Assembly: GCF_030864355.1 (NCBI RefSeq)
Contig: NC_083395.1
Span: forward strand, 3,162,001 to 3,226,000
Source: Cutaneotrichosporon cavernicola
Lineage: Eukaryota; Basidiomycota; Tremellomycetes; Trichosporonales; Trichosporonaceae
Length of the DNA: 64,000 nt
Direction: 5' to 3'
This document shows, one piece after another, positions 25,694 through 37,884 of this stretch; within the stretch, counting starts at the first letter, position 1; each line of letters starts with the position of its first letter. The position numbers were made by a program, and so were the translations under genes. Below the pieces are notes generated by a model. That model searched no databases. It was not told where the DNA came from and saw only the letters and a program-made list of their open reading frames with translations.

Positions 25694-26666
25694 TTACTCG
25701 GCGCTGAGGGGACGGCGCTTCTTTGTCGGGAGTGCCATCTCCTTGTTGGACGTTTTGGACATCTCGCTCGCGGAACGCTTGGCCTTGGGCACCGCCTTGA
25801 CTTCGGGACCTGCAGCGAACGCAGGGGAGCCAACGCTAGAAGGAGACGCGGCGGCCTCGGCGACAGCGAAAGCGACAATCTCGGGGCCAACCTCGTCAGA
25901 GTCCTCCTGCGCCAGCGCCTGCTCTGGCTTTACCACCTCCCCATCTGGCGACTCGGTCATATCGGCGGACGTGTCGGCGAAGAGGACCTCGGCGACCATC
26001 GCAGCGTCCCCCTCCTCGTCCTCGCCTTCGTCATCAACGTCAGAGACGGCAACCGTGAACTCGCCATTTTCGGCTATCTCGTCGCCAGCACGTTGGTCGA
26101 TGACGGCGTCAAAATCTGGCGACTCGGTCATATCGGCGGACGTGTCGGCGAAGAGGACCTCGGCGACCATCGCAGCGTCCCCCTCCTCGTCCTCGCCTTC
26201 GTCATCAACGTCAGAGACGGCAACCGTGAACTCGCCATTTTCGGCTATCTCGTCGCCAGCACGTTGGTCGATGACGGCGTCAAAATGAGGTACCAAGAAA
26301 GGTATGTCGACGGACTCGGCGTCGTCGGCATCGTCGTAGTCGACGCTGTGCTGCTCCTCTGCATCGCTCGACCTTCCTTCGCTCAACTCCTGGCGCAGGC
26401 TATCGGCCGGCTGCGCCACGGCCGCTGCGTGGCTGGACCGCTCCCAGTCGAGGCGAGTGACGTACCAGCCAGTAGCTGCGAAGCGGCGGGCAGCTTCGAG
26501 GCCGGCGGCATACCCGAAGACATAGGGCTCGAGTTCGTAGAGAGCGACAGAGTCTGTATGCTGGCCTGTGGCGCCGTTGGCTGCTAGCTGGTCAGAGTGA
26601 CATGACTGTGCACATACCATCAGCCGTGTTCTCGGAGGGCGCGGAGTTGGTTGCTGGGCTCGACAT
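25694..26666 (-). CDS. acidic protein with basic C-terminal tail (gene A), unknown function
   Basis: Exon 1 (26666-26618, MSSPATNSAPSENTAD) joins exon 2 (26583-25694) across a 34-nt intron to give 312 residues. The N-terminal part has one ordered-looking stretch (ALYELEPYVFGYAAGLEAAR with RFAATGWYVTRLDWERS). The middle is strongly acidic and contains a perfect 57-residue tandem duplication. The end is a basic tail, VKAVPKAKRSASEMSKTS and TKKRRPLSAE, likely a nuclear localisation signal. The C-terminal third is clearly homologous to that of gene B at 36645-37884, but the N-terminal parts differ. A nuclear, perhaps chromatin-linked, protein is an inference from composition. A CACGTG lies about 100 bp upstream (26769-26774). 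Confidence 0.7.
25943..26284 (-). repeat. 171-bp direct tandem duplication inside gene A
   Basis: Two head-to-tail copies, 25943-26113 and 26114-26284, look identical base for base by eye. Each encodes the same 57 residues, running from FDAVIDQRAGDEIAENGEF to ADTSADMTESPD. The length is a multiple of three, so the frame is kept. Identity even at silent sites indicates a very recent event, or an assembly artefact. Confidence 0.9.
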
Positions 26667-26845
26667 GGCAAGGCAGGAAACAGAGGGAGATGAACAAAGT
26701 CAGAAACAAACACTGATGCATGACATTCTCACTCGCACCGATCCAAACTGCGCAGTGATGAGTATAGACACGTGCATTAGTGCCGTGCGAGGAAGGTATG
26801 ATTCAATAATCTAGTCCATGGCGTTGGGGCGAGCAGCGCCATCGA

Positions 26846-29800
26846 TCACCTACGTTCCTTTACGTAGAGTTCAAGGACCAAATAGCTCGCAACCGTAAAC
26901 ACGCCAAACACAATGCACAGTAACGCGGTGTCAGGCCACCAAAAGGCCTGCGCGTGGAAGCCGAACGAGGACAAGACTGGGGTGAGCGGACGAAACATAT
27001 TCCAACGCACTCGTCGCACTGGGCACTTGGATGTCAAGGCCAAACTTGTGCTCGACCAGCTGCAGGTAGCGCAGTTCGTTGACGAGCAATGCTTCGTAAG
27101 CGGCGTGGAAGAACGACAGGGTCAACATCCAGCGAAGGCCCTCGGCCACGCGGTCGTAGTTCATTAGCAGTCCTGCGAACAGCAGGCTAACGTCAGTCAA
27201 ATCCAAACTCGCGGGCTCACTTGTACAGCATGACGAGTGAGCCGAGCAGGTTGGCTACTCCCTGGTCTGCCACGGAGACGGAGATGAAGAGCACAATCGA
27301 CGACGCCGCGAGGTTGAACAGCACAAGCGTCATGATGAACTTCCAGAAGCTGGACACTTCGGGATTGAGGCCGGCGAGGCCGTACACGATTGAGCCGAGC
27401 ACGAACGGCGGGATGACGCGCAGCGGAAGGATGTCGAACAGGACCTTGGAGAGGAAGTAGGCACCCGGCTTGTAGTACCCGTTTGCGCTGATGTTAGCAA
27501 GGCATAGTTTGGAGAGAGGGGAAAATGAGAGGTGCTAGGTACTGGCACCACCATTACTCTTCACGTAGGTCTGCCTGGACCAAACTCACCGTTCCCGCAT
27601 GAACAGCATGCGCTCGTTCGCAAAGATCCCCAACGACGACAGAGTCGAGAACCCAAACAGCGACAGAATGAAGAGGAACAGACCGAGACGGTTCCTGCAT
27701 TGTCAGCCTCGTCTTCAACAAACTCACTGGAAACCGGGGATATCGTTGGTGACGTGATAGAAGAAAAAGCCGCACAGCAACGCCACGACGACCGCGACAG
27801 CATAGTGCGCAAACATGAGCATGGGGTTACGGTAGAGGTTCTTGAATGCGCGCCCGGAGAGCAGTCGGAACTGGGTCCAGAACGTCGCTTTATCGTAGCC
27901 ACGCAGAAGGGCGATTTCTTCACTAACGTCCCGCTGGTCGTTGGGGACGCCGTCTGCAGACTCGCCAGCCTCGATACGCATGATTTCGGCCTCGGTGATC
28001 TTCGCACCGTCGCTTGCGCGGCATGCTAGAACCAGGGTCGCGAGTTGTTCGGGGACAGCGTAGTTGGCGTCTGGTGGAGTTGGCGTGCCAGAGGAGAAGA
28101 GGCCGAGGACTCTAGCCGCCTTCTTCTTGATGCCGACGGCCACGGTTTCGACTGGGTTCTCCTCCTCGAAGGCCAACAGGGGGTCTCGCCTCGAGTGGGA
28201 AGAGAATCCCGCCTCGGCATCTGAAGGTCCATTACGTGGCGCGCTGGCATTGGGACGCGCTGGGGTGTCGGTTCCACTAGCGATACCGCTTACCATACCG
28301 CTGGCGAACGCACTCGCAGAGACGCTCTTCCTGTGATCACCAGCCGCTTCGACAGTCAGGTCAATAAGGAAGTCTGCGATGTTGAAACCGGGCGGGCAGG
28401 GGTGTCCGATAGCTTCAAAGTGCGCCTGCGCTTTGCTTGCGTCACCCGAGTACACCATTTGTCCACGGCCCAGGAGGAGAAGGCGGTCGAAGAGTGCAAC
28501 GATGTTAGACTGCGGCTGGTGGATGGTGAAGATGACGGTTCGGTTGTACTCCTTGGCAAGGGTCTTGAGGGACTCGACCACGTTGAATGCGTTGTACGAG
28601 TCGAGACCAGAGGTGGGCTCGTCAAGGAACAGGATGGAGGGGCCAGTGACGAGCTCGCATGCAATAGACACTCGGCGCTTCTCCCCCCCAGAGATGGATC
28701 GCTTACCGGACTCGCCGATGCGCGAGTCCTTGATGCCGAGAATGCCGAGCTCCTCCATTGTCTCGAGGGTGCGGTACACCTTGGCCTCGTAGCTCATCTC
28801 GCGAGGGAGGCGAAGAAGCGCCGAGTACAGGACCGTCTCGTACACTGTAAGAGTCGGGAGAAGTGTGTCCTCCTGGTCGACAAACCCCGCCACGCGTCTA
28901 AATGTGGACGATTCAAGGATACGGCCGTTGACGTAGACCTCACCAGTAACCGTTCCAGTCTTGGCACGTCGGCCGAGAATGTCGAGGAGTGTGGACTTGC
29001 CAGCACCAGACGCACCCATGATCGCCATGATCTCGCCTGGCCGGGTGGTACCCGTGACATGCGAAAGGAGCTCTCTGCCGGTTGGAAGCGTGTAAGAGAC
29101 GTTGGAGAAGTGAAGAGTGGCAGGGACATGGTCAGACATCAACTTTGCTGCTTCCTCCTCGGGAAGCTTGATTCCAGATGTGCCACCTGGGAGGCGCTGG
29201 GTGCGGCCGGCGTACCACATCACTTCCGAGTGAGCGTGGAACTGAGCGTAAAACTCACAGACACAAGCAAGGACGAAGATGGTAGCGGCGAGAGCCGCAC
29301 TGAGCGCGACAAGAACCGAATTGTCTGGTTGATGTGGCGGGTTGTAGCCTGGTACTTGTGTATAGTGGACGCATTCTCCAGACTCGCAGTCGAGAGTGAT
29401 GGAGCGGTCGCCGAAGATGTCGTTGATGAGCTGGTTCATCGCTGGCTCCTCAAACGTGCAGCCCTTGCCTGAGATACAGTTGAAGCTACCGGGGCCCTTG
29501 ATCTCCTCAGCGAGGAAGTCATCGATGTCTGGCTGTAAGAGAGATGTTACGGTGATTGTTGTTTACTTACTGACACTGCCGTCCTCTCCACAGAGGAAGC
29601 GGCCGGGGATACACGCGCACTCAACCTTGTCGCAGCGGTAGTGGGTCTCGTTGCTCCCATCTTTGGTCAGCATACACGAACTGCTACTCGTCCTCACCAT
29701 AGCCCTCCTCTGCAATCCAATCGCACTGCTCCAGCTTGCAATAGAACGACTCGATACGGTCAACCCAGAACTGGAATCCACAGGTGCCCTTCTCTTCATA

Positions 29801-30749
29801 TGGCAGGATTGTGTCGTCACCAACAAGTCCGTATCGGCCGTTGTTCAGCGACGAGTTGCTCTGCGGCCCACCCGCTGTGCAGCTGAACGTGACCTGAGGG
29901 GGCCTGTTGTTCGGGATGGTGTCGATGATCTTGCGGTTCGTTACGTCACACATCTGGAAACCCCGGTCTACGGTGATGCCACCTTTGTAGCAGGTCATCC
30001 TCATTTCGTCATCGTCGTGGTTATCACCGTCGTCCGCGTGTTCGCTTGATGGGTCATGGAGCCCAGTGAGAGGGTCACGCATCTTGAAACCTTTACACGC
30101 GCGGTCATCCTTGCACACTGGTATGTCAGGATGTTCAGACAACGCGCTCACAGTTACAGTTGATACCACCCCACCCATCGTTACACTTGCAGAGCTCCTT
30201 ATCAGGACGAGGGAATCGCTCATCGCCATCAGCTAGCGAGCCACAAACTGAACGCGTCAATAATACTCTTTGAGCGTCTTCGCCACTCACGAGGAGTCAG
30301 ACAATCTTGGCCGCCAAAGCCGGCTGGACAGCGGCACAAGCCATCGAACTGGTTGCACTCGCCGAACTGGCCACAGTTGAACGCTGGAAGAAGGCAGTTG
30401 AAACAAGGCGGGCAGTCATCCTTTGGCGGGTTACCTGGCCTCCGTCCAGGTGGAACCTGGCGAGTTAGCTGCAGCCATCAAGGAGATGACCAGGCCCAGT
30501 TGGCGTGCTCGTATCCGGGCAGCATTTCCATCACAAGCACAATTATGACGCCTGCTACGAGTCGACGCCACTCACCAATGACATATTGGTAGCCCAGTGA
30601 GACTGCACAGGTGATACGCCGATGCCGCGGAGGTCGGCCAGCTCGGTGCTGGGTGGGCTGTGACGCGACGCGACAGCGCCGAACCCCTGCCTGGCAGACT
30701 CGGCTGTAGCCGATGCTACCCCAAGGAGCGCGGGAAGCAAGAGTCGCAT
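26846..30749 (-). CDS. ADP1: ABC transporter, subfamily G, Adp1 type
   Basis: This is a half-size ABCG transporter with a long secreted-side N-terminal region. Exon 1 (30749-30576) encodes a signal peptide ([18 protein letters not shown]). The following exons hold Cys-rich EGF-like modules ([33 protein letters not shown]) and a [15 protein letters not shown] segment typical of Adp1. A membrane helix ([20 protein letters not shown]) leads to the ATPase domain: Walker [13 protein letters not shown], signature [13 protein letters not shown], Walker [15 protein letters not shown]-loop FTIHQPQ. The C-terminal membrane domain is split by several short introns. One 34-nt intron near 26990-27025 restores [19 protein letters not shown]. 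The protein ends YVKERR. The substrate is unknown. I did not resolve every exon edge. Confidence 0.9.
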
Positions 30750-31664
30750 GCGGTAGCGAGGTAGCTTGGGGTTGCTAACGACGAAGGGTAAGATGAGGTT
30801 TGTGTATGGAGCTAGTGATGGACGGATGCGAGATGGAGAGGTGTATGAGAGGTGTATAGACGCGCTTGGATGTGATGGGTGGCGTAATAGTTGGGTACTG
30901 ACAACCAGTACATGTGGGGGTTGTTGGGGATGACCCTGAAAGTCCACCGCTTAACGGCAGATGACGTCTAGCCCAGATGAATATGATGTTACCCCACCCA
31001 ATGTCCCAGCTAGATCAGGGCAGGATCGGAGTTGGCGCAATCTCCACTCCGTGCAAAAGTTGTGCAGATCCCAAAAGAGTTAATTGGCGAATTGGTAAGA
31101 AGTGGTGCATACATCCGAGCTTTATAGAAATGGAGTTTTGGCATGTTATGCAAGACTTAACAGTGTAGCCGGCAACAGTCGGGCGCCAACTTATAAGCAG
31201 ACTGGGGAGCTGGGGAGCTGGGGAGCTGGGGAACTGGGGAACAGGTTGGCTAGTCTGGCGGCGGTCACGGTCAATTAAATAACCAGAGCGGGGTCATTTG
31301 AGTCGTGCCTGTAGTGGTGAATCCGGCGAGGCTTTTCGATTAGCTATTTATTAGCCTCAATAGCAAATGTAAAGGGTCACATTTGGCCTGAACAAAATGG
31401 GCTGGGTTGCCTGGGTGGCATGGCTGGATTCCCCCTAAACCGAACGAACTACTGTATCTACAATAGAGTTGGTTAGGGATGCTCTGATTAGACCTTCTGG
31501 GGTAATCAGAATGAAATACACTCGGGATGTGTAGCGCCCTACGGCGTTCGTCTAATATAGCAGCGCCCGGTGGGGTACCGCCGACGCTGAAAAGCATACA
31601 CTACCCTTTGCTGCCCCATGCTTATCTCGCTCAGTCTACAACGAGCGTGGCGTGAACGGACCAT
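30750..31664. other. intergenic, 0.9 kb, with a short GGGGAGCT tandem
   Basis: This is the upstream region of the ADP1-type gene and the 3' flank of MCM10. At about 31200-31245 a 10-bp unit CTGGGGAGCT is repeated four to five times. No gene is supported. Confidence 0.5.
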
Positions 31665-33461
31665 CTAGTCGAGGTCAATCATCTCCGGACTGGGTTCACT
31701 ATGTTTGTGTACGAGCTTCGTGCGATCGACGGGTTGCTTGAGCTCCGCTATCAGCGCAGATCGTTGTGCCGAGCTGTCCAAATTGCGGTGTGGGTCAAAG
31801 CCAATCGCGTTGATAGCAGCTGTTGAGAAGACATGTCTCCGCGCCGTGGGCGTCACGGCTTTTGCAGCACCGCTAGTGCCCTGCCGCTCCGCCTCTGCAG
31901 CACGCAGGTACTGAGCACCAGGCGAGTTGTCGTCCTTACGCTCGAGGAGACGCGCGAGAGACGCGGCGATCGCGGCCTTATCTTCGCGCCGCCGCTTATT
32001 CAACCGGGTCGGTGGAGGCGCACTGCGCTTTCCTGTGTGTACGACCTTGCCTGCTCCGAGGACGTAGGTCGCACCATCGCTCTCTCCTTGTGGTATGCGT
32101 CGGACGCCAGCCCTGTTCTCGGTGCGGTACATGCCTTCCAATGCCGATGTTGCTGAGGCGAATTCCCCACGTCCACCGCGGACGCGCTTCAACTCCTCCA
32201 ACTTGTGGTACTCGCACAGGCCGTCTTGTCGAGCGTCGATCCATGTGCTGCACACGGTACCGTCGCGCTTTTGCACGGGGCAGCTACCAAGGTCAGTCGC
32301 GTGCCCGATAATGGTGATGGAGGTAGCGGAGGTTGGGTTGAGAGCGAAGGGAAGTGTCAGAGGATGGGGTTTAGCTCCAGACTGCTGTCAGCAAGCACAC
32401 TTGCCGAGTACACACCTTTAATGGACGTAGAATGCGCGGGCTGACAATGGCGATCACACTCCCGACAGCCAGGTTAGACCACTTCTCGTACGCGCCGCCG
32501 GATCCACCGCGGTAGGCCGGCTCTGCACCTTTGCAATAACTGGCGTTGGCCTCGAAGAGAAGGAGCTGGAAGTGCGCGTCACCGCTAGGTCGTCCACGCT
32601 GGGAGGGGTTCGGGAGAGAGACAAGCGTGAGGCTGATATACTTGCGCTGTGTGCGTTGCTTTGAGGCCTTGTCCTTGCTCTTTCCCTTGCCTTTCAGATC
32701 CCACTTGGATGAGGCCCAGGAGTCGTCATCCAAGTCGTCACCGTCATCGGCAGCTTCGCTCTCCTTGGCCCCACTCGTGCGCACCTCGCTGCGCTCGGCT
32801 ACGACCGCAATCGTAACCCACTCCTCGTCGACGGGCAGGCTGTATGTCGCGCCGTCGCGACTGAGGCGCGCGAGTGTGTAGATCCGCGCTGGCGGGAGGA
32901 AGTAGCGACCGCGCAGGTGTTCTTGAACCTCGGCGTGGGACATGGCGCGCTTTCTGCTGTCAGCGCGTGAAGCGGTCGAACTCACGATAGGCGGATGCCA
33001 GAGTTGGGTTCAAGGGAGCGCCATTCGTCCCCGTCCTCAGGATCTGGGCCGAACTCGCCCGGTCCCAGCCGCAGATCGTGAGAGGGAACAGCTGGTTCGG
33101 AACCGCTCCCACCGTCGTCTGCCCGTATCCGCGCGAGAGTCGTGGCAAAGCTGCTCCGAGACGAGGGAAGGGCTGGGAGTGCCGCCTTCCTAGGCCGAGA
33201 AGGTCCAGAGGCCGAGGCAGACGATGAGAACTTGGGCTGGGAGGGTGGAGCCGGGAGGTCGGAAGGTATCGCTGATATCAGCACGCTCCAGGATACGCGA
33301 CACGCACATTTGGCCTTGGTAGGAGTGCTGTGTACAAGAACATTGGCTGCGTTCCTGTCGCGTTCTCGCGCGTCCGCGTCTGCCTTGGCGAGGCGCTCTT
33401 GCTTGAACGCCTGGAGCTGCGCGATCTGGGCGTCGAGATCGGCCGTGTCAAAGGCCTCCAT
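31665..33461 (-). CDS. MCM10: DNA replication factor Mcm10
   Basis: Mcm10 is an origin and fork factor that activates the CMG helicase and binds and stabilises Pol alpha. Four exons (33461-33308, 33271-32986, 32953-32416, 32381-31665) with introns of 36, 32 and 34 nt sum to 564 residues; yeast Mcm10 has 571. The N-terminus has a coiled coil (LDAQIAQLQAFKQERLAK). The OB fold spans about residues 150-380, including SNLAVGSVIAIVSPRILRP. The zinc finger follows: ATDLGSCPVQKRDGTVCSTW and then CEYHK (C-C-C-H), the family hallmark. A basic patch RLNKRRREDK comes after it, and the C-terminal part ends EPSPEMIDLD. It is transcribed divergently from the MFS gene. Confidence 0.93.
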
Positions 33462-33819
33462 CAGAGTTGGCTACAATGGAGAGCGCGGCGGTCGAAGTTT
33501 GAAGGATTGCTCGAGGGATTGGGAGAGTGGCCAAAGCGCGTCATTTATTGTCAACCTCAGTCGCGTCCTCGATCCTTGACGCGTGGCTGATGACTATTTT
33601 GGGAAACGTGGTTTCCATGCTGTTTGACGTCACGTGTTTGACTTGTCCCTTACAACGGCCGCTTGGCAGCCCCGCGTCACCCCACACAAAACCGACAAGT
33701 GATTATTCGAGGTCCGATGCGGTACCTAGGTGGTGCTATTTGCTTGTAGTCTTTTAGCTATCCACTCCTCTCGTTACTTGTTACTGTTAATTCACACCAA
33801 CATCCCTCAACTCGTCAAC
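33462..33819. promoter_or_regulatory. divergent promoter with GTCACGTG (33629-33636)
   Basis: Shared upstream region of MCM10 (minus) and the MFS transporter (plus). It contains GACGTCACGTG, which overlaps a CRE-like GACGTCA half and the CACGTG palindrome. No other gene is seen. Confidence 0.5.
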
Positions 33820-36118
33820 ATGAAGCCACGAGATCACTCGCGCACTCACTCGCGCACACATTCGCGCACAGTCACTCCCCATCTCGACTTAGCCCCAGAA
33901 GCCTCAAACCACGCACGCCTAAATGGTGCCATCTCGGCCGGGGGAAGCTCCTATTCAACCCCGCGCCGATCTTACGAATCCGGCAGTGAATCTGAAGAGG
34001 CGGTGCGCGACGCGATTAGAGACGACGACGACCGTGGCATTGAGGAGACTCTTGAACGGCTTGGCTTTGGTGAGTGGACCCCGGAGACGAACTGGGTCGG
34101 TGACTTGGCTTGGTATGAGAGAGCCGGGCCGGTGTATGCCGTACTTGCCGGTGTCCACGCGTCCACATCCATCTTGCCTCTGAGCTCGCCGCCTGCTGCG
34201 CAATCGCCCATTACATTCATTGCATTACATTACATCGTCTCATCTCCTCTGATTCACAAACCTTCCACGCCTTACGCCCGTGACATGCTGATCCCGCAGG
34301 CGCGTACCAATGGCGTCTCTTCGCGCTCTGCGGTTGCGGATGGATGAGCGACAACAGCGCCCTCCAGTGTATCGCAGTCGTGCTTCCCCGCGTCCGCGTC
34401 CACTTCAATCTCGGAAGCGAGATCGCCGGTCTTCTCAGCGCCAGCATGATGGCCGGGGTGAGTGACACTCGTTCAAAAACGATGCACTTGGCTGACCTGC
34501 AGATGATGCTTGGCGCAGTTGGGTGGGGCGTCGTCTCTGATATCCTCGGACGCGCTCTTCCCTTCCACTCCACGCTTCTCCTCACCGCAATCTTCGGCAT
34601 TGCAGCCAGCTTTGCGCCAAACTTCTGGGCGCTGTGCCTCTGCATGTTCTTCTTGGGTACGGCGGTTGGGTGAGTTTGGCCAGCACTGCAAAGCTGACCT
34701 GTAGTGGCTCCATGCCAACAGACGGAACTCTCTTCCTTGAGAACCTTCCCCACTCTAAGCAGTATCTCTTGACCCTCCTGTCAGTCTTCTTCTCCTTTGG
34801 GGCCGTCCTGGCATCGGGCGTTGGATATCTCCTTCTGCCGTCCGCAAGTTGCCGTCATCACGACTCGTGTGACTTTGAGAACGGGGCAAACAACGGGTGG
34901 CGCCATGTTCTCTTTACATTGGGAGCTATTGTAAGTGTGACCATGTAATCATCGAGCTGACGGACAGAACCTTGCCTGCGCCATTGCCCGCAGCCTCTTG
35001 TTCCGGCTGCACGAGTCGCCCCGTTATCTAGTCTCATCTGGACGCGACAAGGAGGCAGTCGTCGTTCTCCAAGCCATCGCCGACTACAACCGGCACTCCA
35101 TGGACATTGACCATAATGACGTGCGAGTGTCGCAGGCAGCTGGCGAGTCTGGCGTGTCGGTCATGTCAAACCTGTCCGGGGCCGAAGAGGCCCGCGCGCT
35201 CATCCCGCCCTCAGACGAACCAATCATGTCACCTCCGGCATCCCCTATGGCGCCTATAAGCCCGCTCTCTCCACTGTCTCCCCTCACTCCACGATCGCGG
35301 AGTAGCCGACGCGGCGGGCGTTCGAAGCCCAGATTCGACTGGCTGCACGACTGGCAGAAGCAGATGGCCAAGCTGTTCTCGCCGCGGTGGCGCCGGACAG
35401 TCATCCTCATGTGGATCATCTGGGGTCTGATGGCGTTCGGTAAGCTGTTGCATCGACGCTGTAGCTGACACCAGCGTACACCATGTTCAACGTATGGCTG
35501 CCGAGTGTGCTTGAGAGCCGCCAGGGGGATGATGACAACGCAATTGAGGGAGCTCTGAAAGAATACGTCTTGTACGCGGTTGCGGGCTGCCCGGGCTCTG
35601 TGGTGAGTGCCATGACGCAAACCTCACGCATTCCTGCCTGTGCTGACTTGTGTCCAGATGGGAGCATGGATGGTTCAGACCAAACTCGGCCGCCGCAAGA
35701 GCCTTGCGCTGTGCACGTTAGCGACAGGCCTGGCTATGCTCGCCTTTATCCGCGTACGCTCCAAGGTCGCCAGCACGATCAGCTCCATGTTGATCTCGTT
35801 GACTGGCACAGCCATGTACGCTGTGCTCTGTGAGTTTGCGTGCCGTTGAACGAACGCAGCACTGACCCTGACCCTTCAGATGGCATGACTCCCGAGACGT
35901 TCGGCACGAGCATCCGCGGGACAGCGTGTGGCACGTCGGCAGCGCTCTCACGTCTTGCAGGTGTGATTGCGCCTGTCGTTGCTGGAGTGCTTCTGGCGAT
36001 CCAGCCAACGTTGCCGTTGATCGTCACCGCCGCCGTCTACGGTGTAACTGCTTTCAGCGCGCTCCTGCTTCCAAAGAGCCGCGTTACTCGTGGGTCTGGT
36101 GGTGGACAGATGCACTAG
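33820..36118 (+). CDS. major facilitator superfamily transporter (SV2/sugar-porter-like)
   Basis: This is a multi-pass plasma-membrane or vacuolar transporter of the MFS. Exon 1 (33820-34069) encodes a hydrophilic N-terminus with a repeated RTHS motif and ends LERLGFG. After a 230-nt intron, exon 2 (from 34300) reads AYQWRLFALCGCGWMSDNSA, the usual first membrane segment of this group. Motif A-like sequence is GAVGWGVVSDILGRA. The loop after TM6 has RLHESPRYLVSSGRDKEA, the sugar-porter-type signature, followed by a long Ser/Pro-rich cytosolic loop. The last helices include AGVIAPVVAGVLLAIQPTLP, and the end is KSRVTRGSGGGQMH. At least seven short introns split it. The substrate cannot be told from sequence. 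Confidence 0.85.
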
Positions 36119-36644
36119 AGAAAGTCGGCGTGCGCAGACCAACAGGACTGTATCAATATATCTACACACGAGTATCGTGACGACCGTGGGAATGGCCGAC
36201 TCGTCGGACATCCACAAACAGACGAGTCTAAGTCTGTCAAGTCTCGCGACAACATGAGCGCGCAGCGCTGGCGCGCGCGATGATGCCTCTTCGAAAGCAT
36301 GTATCAAACTTGCATTTGCAGGACGCACGGAGTGAGATGTGGACGAGCGCACGGACCGCTTGTTTGGTTGGTAGGAGGATGTGAACCGAGCACGGGCCAC
36401 GAGTGGGGAGGAGAGGAGGGGGGAGGGCTAACGGTGAGTGGGGTGGGGGGGCGCGAGGGCTGAATCACCCAAACTACTGATTTGACTCACAACAACAATC
36501 CCAACCTTCCCTCCTCACTTCATTTCTAACCACTCTTTGTCTCCTCCTGCAATCAACCATCCTCTACTTCCTTATTCACCACCTCAATCTACCCGGTTAC
36601 CCTCTACACACCACTCTCTATACATTACACTCGACCCAAGCATA
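36119..36644. other. intergenic, 526 bp
   Basis: This is the 3' flank of the MFS gene and the upstream region of gene B. A G-rich stretch lies at about 36405-36455, and a pyrimidine-rich leader (about 36480-36640) precedes the gene B start. No additional gene is seen. Confidence 0.5.
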
Positions 36645-37884
36645 ATGGCACCCACCGCGAAGAAAGTGAAGGTATGTCCACTCTCATCACTCATTCAACT
36701 CATTGTCACCTTTCTCGATTGGGCTTACACACAGGAGCCAACCCGTCCTAAATCGTCTCGCCAAGCGGACACCGCAGCCAAGACCAAGGCTGCGGCTGAG
36801 GCGAAGCAGGTCAAGGAGAAGGAGACGAAGAAGGTCGCCGCGGCCAAGAAGAAGGCGAGCAAGGCGGAGAAAGTCGCCGAGGAGAAGGAGAGCAGGTCGT
36901 CCAAGGCGGCCAAGGAGAGCAAGACTACGAATGAGAAGTTGACCAAGGCTACTAAGGAGACCAAGGAGAAGATTAGCCGCTCCAAAACGGACGACAGCAA
37001 GTCTGAGCCAAAGAGAAAGGCGAAGACCACCAAGGCGCCGAAGGAGAAGACCACCAAGGAGAAAAGCGCGATCAAGACCGCAGCCAAGGCCACCAAGCCT
37101 GCCGGCGCCAAGGCTGCGGGCGTGGACTTTATCGCGACCGCACAGGCGATCCAGATCGCGGTCGAGGACATCGAGTTCGCAGCGGAGCCGAAGACGTTCA
37201 ACACGCGGTAGGTCGGCGCTGTCTTTCATCACTGACATCAGCTCGCACGGGTGGTCGGGCAGCAAGAACGCCAAGATCAACGGAAAGGACGTTATGGTGC
37301 GCTCCCCAATCATCCTCCCTGACTTCTAGATCACCATCAACGTTGTCGTTAAGGGGAGCAAGAAGGCGGCGGATGAGGAGGCCGCTGACATGATGGAGGA
37401 TGATAGGGACGCCGTTGCCGAGGGTCCCGCGGCCGCTGAGGACAGCGACATTGGTGACATTGACGAGGCCGACGACGATGGCGATGAGGTTGGTGACGAC
37501 GTCGCGGAGGACGGCGAGTTCACCGTTGGCGTCCTTGATGTTGTCGAGGACGACGACGAGCACGAGCACGAGCACGCCGAAATGGTCGCCGAGCTCCCCA
37601 TCGCCGACATGACGGATTCGTCAGATGAGGATGGGCCAAAGCTGGTGCCAGAGCCGGTGTACGAGGATTCTGACGAGATTGACCCAGAGACTGTCGCTGT
37701 CGCTGAGGCCGCCCCGTCTCCTTCTAGCGCTGGTTCGCCTGCCCCCACTCCAGTGCCAGAGGTCAAGGCGGTGCGCAAGGCCAAGCGTTCCGCGAGCGAG
37801 ATGACGAAGACGTCCAAGAAGGGCGCCACGCGCAAGACGAGCAGCCGCTCGACGAAGAAGCGTCGTTCCCTTAGCGCCGAGTAG
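36645..37884 (+). CDS. lysine-rich N-terminus plus acidic/basic tail protein (gene B), unknown function
   Basis: Four exons (36645-36671, 36735-37207, 37242-37296, 37330-37884) with introns of 63, 34 and 33 nt give 369 residues. The N-terminal 140 residues are Lys/Ala/Thr-rich and histone-H1-like in composition (KKVAAAKKKASKAEKV). A possible folded segment follows (GVDFIATAQAIQIAVEDIEF, then HGWSGSKNAKINGKDVMITI). The C-terminal part is acidic (DIDEADDDGDEVGDDVAEDG) and ends in a basic tail, KAKRSASEMTKTSKKG and TKKRRSLSAE. This last third aligns with gene A. I infer a nuclear protein that may bind nucleic acid; I know no named family. The Lys-rich part could also be simple disordered sequence. 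Confidence 0.75.

Noticed and set aside
25433..26587. Plus-strand open frame of 384 codons opposite gene A
   Set aside because: The minus strand gives a spliced protein homologous to gene B. The plus frame is open only because of the shared composition and the 171-bp repeat.
34070..34299. Possible frameshift at the first intron of the MFS gene
   Set aside because: On re-reading, the acceptor is followed by GCGCGTACC, which joins LGFG to AYQWRLF in frame, so the gene is intact here.
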